This document shows positions 1 through 5,246 of a DNA stretch of 7,351 bases, one piece after another. Position 1 is the stretch's first letter. Each line of letters starts with the position of its first letter. The notes beneath the pieces were generated by a model. The model was not told the origin of the DNA and searched no databases. It was given only the letters and a program-made list of their open reading frames with translations. The stretch is from Nitrospira sp. (GTDB lineage: Bacteria; Nitrospirota; Nitrospiria; Nitrospirales; Nitrospiraceae): NCBI GenBank assembly GCA_020697375.1, contig JAJFBJ010000141.1, forward strand, positions 1 to 7,351. The letters are read 5' to 3'. The translations under genes were made by a program, and so were the position numbers.

Positions 1-1049
1 TTGCCGTCCCACATAGGAGGAATCGTTCCTGTTTTCCACTGGCCCGCCATCAACCGTGCCAATGCCGGAGGCAACTTGCGCGGGTCGGTCCCGATCAGTT
101 CGTTCGTCCCGATGGTGATGGTCTCGGGACGTTCGGTGTTGTCGCGCAGGGTCAAGCAGGGTACTCCAAGCACGGTGGTTTCCTCGGTGATGCCGCCGGA
201 ATCCGTAATGACGCCTTTCGCGTGTTTGACCAAATAGTTGAATTCGAGATACCCCAGCGGATCAACGTAATGCAGCGATGGAAGTTCCCGATCGGAATCC
301 CGTAAATTCTTGGCGGTACGTGGATGGACGGGAAACACCACGGGCAAGCCCTTGCTTCCCTCAGCTATCGCCTGGAGCAGCCGCAGCAATTGCTGGTCGC
401 CATCGACGTTGGCCGGACGATGAAGCGTGACGATCAGGTATTTATTAGGCTCAAGATTGAGAGAATCCCAACAGGCCGGGGGACGCAACCGCGGAAGCTG
501 CTTGAGCAACGTGTCGATCATGGTGTTGCCGACGAAAAAGATTCGTTCATCCTCGATACCAGCCCGGCGCAGATTGTCGTTTGCAGTGTCACTGGTGGTA
601 AAAAACCAGTTGGTGATCGAATCGGTCACGACCCGATTGATTTCTTCCGGCATTGACCAATCGCCTGACCGTATGCCACCCTCCACATGCGCCACCGGCA
701 CACCCAACTTTCGAGCGGCGATCGAGCAGGCCATTGTCGAGGTCACATCTCCGACCACCAGACACAGGTCGCTCTTCTCCTTTAACAACACCTTTTCGTA
801 GTTCACCATGATCGCCGCGGTCTGTTCCGCCTGGCTGCCCGACCCTACTTCCAGATTAATGTCGGGATTCGGAATGCCGAGTTCTTCGAAGAAGCTGCCG
901 GACATGGCACGATCGTAATGCTGGCCGGTATGGATCAGGCGAAACCGCAGCCCGCTGCCCTGCTCGCTTGCCGCATTCAGCGCGTCGATAATCGGGGCGA
1001 TTTTCATGAAATTTGGCCGTGCTCCTGCAATAAGATCGATTCGCTTCAT
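1..1049 (-). CDS. wecB: UDP-N-acetylglucosamine 2-epimerase, non-hydrolysing (partial, C-terminus outside window)
   Basis: This enzyme interconverts UDP-GlcNAc and UDP-ManNAc in the cytoplasm, supplying ManNAc-type sugars for surface polysaccharides. I read 349 codons from an ATG at 1049; the frame is still open at the window edge. The family is usually about 360-380 residues, so only a short tail is missing. Family signatures appear in order: GARPNFMKIAPI (residues 9-20, nucleotide-binding loop), VVGDVTST (98-105, Asp101), AHVEGG (120-125, Glu123), PEEINR (134-139), LHRPAN (209-214, His210), FPVHPRT (239-245) and TDSGGITEET (282-291). These cover the acidic and histidine residues expected in the active site. 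The last visible residues, MWDG, match the usual C-terminal region. The Shine-Dalgarno is weak (AGAG about 7 nt before ATG). It is divergent from the polysaccharide lyase, which fits an exopolysaccharide locus. The family assignment is firm; the polymer it serves is unknown. Confidence 0.93.
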   Translation of the reverse strand, partial: MKRIDLIAGARPNFMKIAPIIDALNAASEQGSGLRFRLIHTGQHYDRAMSGSFFEELGIPNPDINLEVGSGSQAEQTAAIMVNYEKVLLKEKSDLCLVVGDVTSTMACSIAARKLGVPVAHVEGGIRSGDWSMPEEINRVVTDSITNWFFTTSDTANDNLRRAGIEDERIFFVGNTMIDTLLKQLPRLRPPACWDSLNLEPNKYLIVTLHRPANVDGDQQLLRLLQAIAEGSKGLPVVFPVHPRTAKNLRDSDRELPSLHYVDPLGYLEFNYLVKHAKGVITDSGGITEETTVLGVPCLTLRDNTERPETITIGTNELIGTDPRKLPPALARLMAGQWKTGTIPPMWDG

Positions 1050-1067
1050 CGTGCTGCTCTTTCTTTA

Positions 1068-1076
1068 GTTATCACA
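1068..1076 (-). promoter_or_regulatory. Candidate extended -10 promoter element for wecB
   Basis: On the minus strand the sequence TGTGATAAC matches an extended -10 box (TGn followed by GATAAC, four of six matches to TATAAT). It would start transcription about 12 nt before the wecB ATG. No good -35 box lies 17 bp upstream; that position is next to one arm of the 9-bp inverted repeat. This is inferred from sequence match only. Confidence 0.22.
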
Positions 1077-1086
1077 AACCGCTTGA

Positions 1087-1130
1087 AGCATCATGTCTGC
1101 CGCAGGAACAGCGTAGGGCACCATGATGCT
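1087..1130. repeat. 9-bp perfect inverted repeat upstream of wecB
   Basis: AGCATCATG (1087-1095) and CATGATGCT (1122-1130) are exact reverse complements separated by 26 bp, with arm centres 35 bp apart. The nearer arm sits around the -35 position of the candidate wecB promoter. This geometry could be a pair of half-sites for a dimeric or looping regulator, or a stem in an RNA leader if transcription starts farther upstream. The repeat is directly visible; the function is inference. Confidence 0.4.
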
Positions 1131-1437
1131 CACCGGCTGACATAGGAACCTTCCAGAGGGCCAGAATCACATAGATTATTCAAGTTTGTCACCAAAACGT
1201 AGCTTCGGCCCAAGACCTTCTTCCAGGTTGTTGAGCCTGAATGCGTTGCGATTAGGGCGGGGCGACTCTTTTCAGTCATCTGCCGGAACCCGTTTCATTA
1301 CCACATTTCGATGAGCCGGTGTCAGGGCCAAATGTCATTGTATGAATTTCTTACAGACTGTTTCATCTTTGCACAACCATATTCAGCCTCCGACTCTCTT
1401 ATGTAGTTTCGACTTATCAATACGTGGTTTTTCGGCA

Positions 1438-1466
1438 TTGACCTCTCGCGTCGACGAATGTACTGT
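1438..1466 (+). promoter_or_regulatory. Candidate sigma70-type promoter for the polysaccharide lyase
   Basis: TTGACC (1438-1443) is followed after 17 bp by TACTGT (1461-1466). The -35 box matches consensus at five of six positions, the -10 box poorly. It points toward the lyase gene and would leave a leader of roughly 80 nt before the TTG at 1556. It is a pattern match only. Confidence 0.25.
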
Positions 1467-1555
1467 GCCGTTCACCAAAGCCGGTCGTTCTCAAGGCCAA
1501 ATGGACAGAGCCTTGCCTAGGATTCCGATTCAGCCACTTTCTTCATGGCATTTCG

Positions 1556-3427
1556 TTGCGTGTAACCCTATCTTTCAACCCCAATCTGCTTCCGCGACGC
1601 CTCGCTTCGCTGGCGACAGCCCTCGCCGCTCCCGGCCGCTTGGAATGGTGGAGCCAAGCGAGGGAACGTTGTCTGTTTTCACTCCTGCACCTGCGTCAGC
1701 GAATGGGAAAACGTTCGCTGGCTCGCACGTTTACGGCTCAGGACCTGTCCGCCTACTCATTCTGTGCGAGTCCGCATCCCCTGCTGCCGTCCTTGCCCTG
1801 GCAATTTGAGGCGGACGACGCCCAGATCGAGGGATGGCTCAGCGGATTCGTGACCGTCTTCGGCTATCCCTGGACCTGGTGCGCCGATGGGTCCTGTTGG
1901 CACAAGGCCCCGGACACGGGACATCTATGGCCGCGGCGGTTCTTCGCCGACATACCGATTCATGCCGGCAACCCATCCGGCGACATTCGCATGGCATGGG
2001 AGCCCTCGCGCCTTCAACATCTCTTGTTGCTGGCCCTCCTTGCGCAGAAGGCGGAACCGGCTATCCGCGATCGCGCCGTCGCCGCCTGTGAGGCCCAGCT
2101 GCTGTCCTGGGTGGAGGCCAATCCGTTTTTGACCGGCATCCATTACATTTCCCCGATGGAATGCGCGCTTCGCCTCCTCGCCGTCTGCTACGCCGTCGAT
2201 TTGATTCGCCCCTGGTTGCAGGCCCCGGAACGGGTCTGGCCGGCGGTTCTTACCATGGTATCCGGCCATGCGGAGTGGATCAGAAAACGTCTGGCGCTTC
2301 GCATATCCACGTCCCATGAAACACTGGCGGCGGCGGCGGCTCTTATCTATGCCGGCAGCCTGTTTCCTGAAATGGAGCAGGCTGAACGGTGGCTGGCGTT
2401 CGGCCACTACTTGTTGGAGGAAGAAACCCCCCGCCATATCAGCCATGACGGCGGCAGCCAGGAGCAGGGGTTGGGATATCTTCAGTTCAGTACCGACCTG
2501 TTCGGCCTGGTGCTCGCGCTGCTCGATCATCGGCAACAGCCGGTCCCGGAGAAAATCCGCCAGGTGTTTGACCGCAGCCGCGACTTTCTGGACGAGTTTC
2601 GTAATCTTGCGGACGGCACATTGCCTCGAATCGGGGATGGCGACCATGAGACGGCGCTGTCCTCCTGTCTCCGCTTTCCATCTACCGGAACCAAGCGTGC
2701 GTTTGGCCTGACGACTTTCCACCTGTCGGGCTATTCGATTATTCGCGGGCGTGAGTTGCAGCGGGCGATCTTCGATCACGGCGCGCTGGGCATGGCGCCG
2801 CGTTATGCGCATGGGCATGCCGACGCGCTGTCCCTGCTGCTCGATGTCGGATGGCGCGACGTGTTCATCGATCCAGGCACCTATACGTATACCGGAGACG
2901 AACGGTGGCGGGCCTATTTCCGGGGAACGCGAGCGCACAATACGGTGATGATCGATGGACTGGACCAGGCCCTGCAGGATGGACCCATGGCGTGGTCGCA
3001 GCCGTTTGAGACGCACCTGATCTATAAAGATGAGACACCAGAAGGGAAAATCACAGTCATAGCCCGGCACTATGGTTATAAGGACAGGATCGGTGTGACT
3101 CATTTGCGCGGCGTGTCGTATGAACCGCCCGGCTCATGGATTATCTGGGATTGGCTCACGGGAAGCGGGGTGCATCACATGGAATTGAATTGGCATTTGG
3201 GTTGCCGTCCGACCGCCGTTGACGGCGGCTATCAGCTGGAAGGATTAAACTCTCCGCTTCTTCTGACCATTGAAGGAGGAACGAGCATACTATGCGAAGG
3301 CTGCGTGCAGCCAGTGGGCGGCTGGATGTCGAGAGGCTACGGCTCAAAGGAGCCGATTACGACGGTGAGAGTGGAACATACCGGACCATTACCGCATGAA
3401 TTCATGACCCGCTTGCGCTTCGTGTGA
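1556..3427 (+). CDS. Heparinase II/III family polysaccharide lyase
   Basis: The 623-residue protein belongs to the heparinase II/III-like (alginate lyase-type) family, which cleaves uronic acid-containing polysaccharides by beta-elimination and is common in exopolysaccharide loci. The alpha/alpha-toroid part spans roughly residues 90-350 and contains WEPSRLQHLLLL (148-159), NPFLTGIHYISPMECALRLL (189-208) and SQEQGLGYLQF (301-311), with a Glu-Gln...Tyr motif typical of the catalytic face. The C-terminal beta-sandwich part (about 385-620) carries RIGDGD (358-363), HGHADALS (419-426), DPGTYTY (439-445) and RAHNTVMIDGLDQ (459-471), all classic for the family. The start is uncertain. The only in-frame start candidate between the upstream stop (1439-1441) and the N-terminal region is TTG at 1556, without a Shine-Dalgarno; alternatives are TTG at 1640 and ATG at 1703. 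No clear signal peptide is seen, although a short RRLASLATALAA stretch lies near the N-terminus. The exact substrate cannot be read from sequence. Confidence 0.9.
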   Translation: MRVTLSFNPNLLPRRLASLATALAAPGRLEWWSQARERCLFSLLHLRQRMGKRSLARTFTAQDLSAYSFCASPHPLLPSLPWQFEADDAQIEGWLSGFVTVFGYPWTWCADGSCWHKAPDTGHLWPRRFFADIPIHAGNPSGDIRMAWEPSRLQHLLLLALLAQKAEPAIRDRAVAACEAQLLSWVEANPFLTGIHYISPMECALRLLAVCYAVDLIRPWLQAPERVWPAVLTMVSGHAEWIRKRLALRISTSHETLAAAAALIYAGSLFPEMEQAERWLAFGHYLLEEETPRHISHDGGSQEQGLGYLQFSTDLFGLVLALLDHRQQPVPEKIRQVFDRSRDFLDEFRNLADGTLPRIGDGDHETALSSCLRFPSTGTKRAFGLTTFHLSGYSIIRGRELQRAIFDHGALGMAPRYAHGHADALSLLLDVGWRDVFIDPGTYTYTGDERWRAYFRGTRAHNTVMIDGLDQALQDGPMAWSQPFETHLIYKDETPEGKITVIARHYGYKDRIGVTHLRGVSYEPPGSWIIWDWLTGSGVHHMELNWHLGCRPTAVDGGYQLEGLNSPLLLTIEGGTSILCEGCVQPVGGWMSRGYGSKEPITTVRVEHTGPLPHEFMTRLRFV

Positions 3428-3441
3428 CACGCTCCGCCTCC

Positions 3442-3678
3442 CTACTCTTTTTCCATCAAACGCCAGCCCATTTTTTGCACACAACGCTCTGTGGCCTCGA
3501 TCACGAGCAGTTGGATGCCCTGTTGGAGTTTGGGATCCCGGAGGGTGTCGGCCTGGCACTTATTGTAGTCTCGGGCGAATTGGTCTTGCGGTCGGTTCGG
3601 ATGGACCCATTCCGCGCCGCAACCGGCGGATAGGGAGAGCAGCGCGAGGAACAGTACCGGGCCGAAATAATGCGTCAT
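3442..3678 (-). CDS. Small lipoprotein of unknown function
   Basis: The 78-residue product has a lipoprotein signal peptide: a hydrophobic stretch (residues 5-17, FGPVLFLALLSLS) followed by the lipobox LSAGC, with Cys20 as the predicted lipidated residue. The mature part is only about 59 residues. It keeps two further cysteines in the pattern NKC...ERCVQKMGWRLMEK, a layout I associate with small uncharacterised envelope lipoproteins ending in C-x3/4-GW. I chose the ATG at 3678 over an in-frame ATG at 3756 because GAGG lies 6 nt upstream, the lipobox then falls at the normal distance, and a candidate promoter covers the upstream start. It converges with the lyase gene, whose stop is 14 bp away. 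It is not obviously part of the signalling operon. No function can be assigned. Confidence 0.75.
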   Translation of the reverse strand: MTHYFGPVLFLALLSLSAGCGAEWVHPNRPQDQFARDYNKCQADTLRDPKLQQGIQLLVIEATERCVQKMGWRLMEKE

Positions 3679-3684
3679 ATTGTG

Positions 3685-3688
3685 CCTC
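3685..3688 (-). promoter_or_regulatory. Ribosome binding site of the small lipoprotein gene
   Basis: GAGG on the minus strand lies 6 nt before the ATG at 3678. It decides the start in favour of the shorter reading with a correctly placed lipobox. Confidence 0.6.
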
Positions 3689-3726
3689 GTATGTCGGAAT
3701 TCCTGAAGCATCCGGAATGTGGCCAG

Positions 3727-3756
3727 AAGATAAACCGCAATCGTGAAGCCCGTCAA
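3727..3756 (-). promoter_or_regulatory. Candidate sigma70-type promoter of the small lipoprotein gene
   Basis: On the minus strand TTGACG (3756-3751, five of six matches to the -35 consensus) is followed after 18 bp by TATCTT (3732-3727, four of six matches to the -10 consensus). Transcription would begin about 40 nt before the ATG at 3678. It is the best-looking promoter in the window, but remains a pattern match. Confidence 0.4.
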
Positions 3757-3855
3757 GCAGCGGGATGCCTCCTGCCATCCGTTCGAATTATCGAGGCTCG
3801 CGCAGATGTTCCTTACAACACGGTAAAGCAGGTCTAGAGTGTTTTGAGTGCAACC

Positions 3856-3896
3856 CTCCCCCGTGAGTCGCGACTTCGCCGTCGCGTCCTCGGGAG
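3856..3896. repeat. GC-rich stem-loop between the operon end and the lipoprotein gene
   Basis: CGCGAC (3869-3874) and GTCGCG (3881-3886) form a perfect 6-bp stem around the loop TTCGCC. An outer stem can form between CTCCC...CG (3856-3863) and CGGGAG (3891-3896) with a two-base bulge. Neither side is followed by a T-run, so it is not a textbook intrinsic terminator. It could still slow or process the operon transcript 3' end. Confidence 0.4.
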
Positions 3897-3990
3897 CGAT
3901 GGAACGGCTCGGATTTGTCGTCTATTCTTCGAAGGCGCCGTTGAGGTGATTCTCTACAAGGAGAAGGAAGTCTGGTCAACCGGCCGGTGT

Positions 3991-4890
3991 CTAGGGAAGC
4001 GGCACGGAAAACATCACTTCGTTGCCCTGTTCGTTGTACGTCAGGTTGGGAAAGAAGGCTTTGGCGAGAAAGACACCGCGTCCATTGGCATCGTGGCTCT
4101 CACAAGGCTCATCGGCCCCGGTGAGAACAGGCTTCCAGGCGAACCCTCTGCCTTCATCCTGGATCGCATAGCGAAGGAGGCGGGCATGTTTGTCATAGCA
4201 AGCCCGCACGATGACACGACGTTTGGCGAACCGTGGATCTGCACGGCGTTGGGCGATGAGCGCTTCGAATTGACCTTTTGCCAGCGCCTCGTGTTTTTCC
4301 TGGTAAAAAATCTCCAAGCTGCCATGTTCGACTGCGTTGACGAGAAGTTCGATCAACGTCGCACGAAGGTGCAGGCGCTGAGTCTCGGGAAGTGTCATGG
4401 CTGTCCCCTGAATCAACCAGGACACGCAAGATTCTACGTGAAGCGGGTCGTTGCCGATCACTTGCCGATATTCGAACAGTTCGATCCCCGGCACATCATC
4501 GATGGTCTGCGGGATGGTTTGAAGCGCCCGGTCGAAAGCCAATCCGAGTTCCTCGCCTAAGACCGGTTTATGCAGATAATCGACGGCGCCGGCTCGAAGC
4601 GCTTCGACGATCGAGTTTTCATCGCCATCTTTCGCCATGATGATCTTGGCGATGTGCGGATACCGTTCATGCATGGTACGGATCATGGCGAGGCCGGCCA
4701 TGTCCGGCATGAAGGGGTCGCTCAGCACCACATCAGGCAGGGCCATGTCCAGCATTGCCATGGCCACATGAGGGTCCGGCGCCGTGATCACCGAGAGTCC
4801 CCGTACCGTGGCCTGCTCAAGCGCCAGTGACTGTGTCTCTTGGCAAGGATCGACGACCAACAGAATTTTCCCCGCGCCCGACTGGTTCAT
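3991..4890 (-). CDS. Response regulator receiver fused to RsbW/SpoIIAB-like HATPase (serine kinase/anti-sigma-type)
   Basis: A 299-residue protein with a receiver (about 8-122) and a GHKL ATPase domain of the RsbW/SpoIIAB type (about 170-298). In the receiver the phosphoacceptor is Asp58 (VVLSDPFMP) and the lysine is Lys108 (YLHKPV). The acidic pocket shows VDP (only Asp14) rather than two acidic residues, and the usual Thr/Ser is Ala86 (IIMAKDGD). The ATPase has an N-box ELLVNAVEHG (181-190, Asn185), G1 box DEGRGF (245-250) and G2 box NGRGVFLAKAFF (269-280). A charged insert follows the N-box (about 194-228), which I recall from receiver-linked HATPases of this class. It probably phosphorylates the STAS proteins of the operon and binds them or another partner, with output set by the receiver. 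The ATG overlaps the stop of the Hpt gene (ATGA). It is the last gene of the operon. Kinase activity is inferred from family. Confidence 0.85.
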   Translation of the reverse strand: MNQSGAGKILLVVDPCQETQSLALEQATVRGLSVITAPDPHVAMAMLDMALPDVVLSDPFMPDMAGLAMIRTMHERYPHIAKIIMAKDGDENSIVEALRAGAVDYLHKPVLGEELGLAFDRALQTIPQTIDDVPGIELFEYRQVIGNDPLHVESCVSWLIQGTAMTLPETQRLHLRATLIELLVNAVEHGSLEIFYQEKHEALAKGQFEALIAQRRADPRFAKRRVIVRACYDKHARLLRYAIQDEGRGFAWKPVLTGADEPCESHDANGRGVFLAKAFFPNLTYNEQGNEVMFSVPLP

Positions 4891-5246
4891 GACGGCAAAC
4901 CCTTTGCTATGACCGTTTTCAATTCGGCGGTCAATCGCGCCACTTCCGCCTCGAACCGGGAACAGAGGGACTGCGCATCACGGAGCGCAGAACGGCGGGC
5001 TGCGTCCTCGAGGCGTTGGGCGATCGATCCGGCGGGTTCCGCGCAAAATTCCAGCGCAGACCCTTTGAGTTTGTGCGCCTGCTGAGAAAGCATGGGGAAA
5101 TTCCGAGAAGCCAGGGCTGTCCGGATGGCTTCGATATCCTGCGCCGACCGTTCGATGAACATGCCGGCCAAGGTCAGGAACAAATCATGATCGCCATCCA
5201 TGCGATCCAGGGCGGCGTCCAAATCCATGGCCGGTCGTGATTCCAT
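4887..5246 (-). CDS. Free-standing histidine phosphotransfer (Hpt) protein
   Basis: A 119-residue helical protein carrying the Hpt signature QQAHKLKGSALEF (residues 55-67), where His58 is the expected phosphorylated residue, in the usual AHxLKGS context. It has no kinase, receiver or membrane segment, so it should act as a soluble phosphate carrier between aspartates of receiver domains. The start ATG at 5246 overlaps the phosphatase stop codon by one base (TAATG), with AGGAG 9 nt upstream (5256-5260). The open frame continues upstream, but that part only overlaps the phosphatase gene. Its stop overlaps the start of the receiver-HATPase gene by four bases (ATGA). Its place between the two receiver-containing enzymes suggests it links their receivers to each other or to a histidine kinase encoded elsewhere. 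Confidence 0.85.
   Translation of the reverse strand: MESRPAMDLDAALDRMDGDHDLFLTLAGMFIERSAQDIEAIRTALASRNFPMLSQQAHKLKGSALEFCAEPAGSIAQRLEDAARRSALRDAQSLCSRFEAEVARLTAELKTVIAKGLPS

Larger units (their letters stand above)
1050..1555. other. Divergent intergenic region without a convincing gene
   Basis: About 500 bp separates the wecB start from the first usable start of the lyase gene. Short open frames here give low-complexity or unconvincing protein. The exception is a 31-codon open stretch on the minus strand (1176-1271), preceded by a stop codon, whose C-terminal residues NLEEGLGPKLRFGDKLE look protein-like and may be a gene remnant. The region also contains the inverted repeat at 1087-1130 and weak promoter candidates at 1068-1076 (minus) and 1438-1466 (plus). 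I see no tRNA, transposon end or tandem repeat. Confidence 0.5.
3679..3990. other. Intergenic region between the signalling operon and the lipoprotein gene
   Basis: About 310 bp without a convincing gene. It contains the lipoprotein ribosome binding site and candidate promoter, a strong GC-rich stem-loop (3856-3896), and a perfect 10-bp palindrome ACCGGCCGGT (3979-3988) just after the stop codon of the receiver-HATPase gene. Open frames across it give arginine-rich, unconvincing protein. No hairpin followed by a T-run, and so no standard intrinsic terminator for the operon, is visible. Confidence 0.5.

Noticed and set aside
1115..1131. Sigma54-like GGGCAC...TGC sequence in the divergent region.
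   Set aside because: The GG to GC spacing is one base too short and the -12 part is poor, so it does not meet the sigma54 consensus.
1342..1809. 155-codon plus-strand open frame overlapping the start of the lyase gene.
   Set aside because: No domain-like pattern, Ser/Pro-rich composition and overlap with the lyase frame; judged to be chance.
1925..3103. Long open frame (392 codons) on the minus strand opposite the lyase gene.
   Set aside because: It is the antisense shadow of a well-supported heparinase II/III gene whose motifs are all on the plus strand. The antisense product is Arg/Gln/His-rich with no recognisable domain.
3421..3431. Palindrome CGTGTGACACG at the lyase stop codon, a possible terminator between convergent genes.
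   Set aside because: The central loop would be one base, and no T-run follows at the right place, so it cannot be supported as an intrinsic terminator.
3979..3988. 10-bp palindrome ACCGGCCGGT right after the operon's last stop codon.
   Set aside because: It has no loop for an RNA hairpin and no T-run. Short GC palindromes are common at this base composition, so no separate function is claimed.
3844..4560. 238-codon plus-strand open frame opposite the receiver-HATPase gene.
   Set aside because: Most of it is antisense to a clear receiver and HATPase. Its unique first 45 residues have no recognisable features and its TTG start lacks a Shine-Dalgarno.
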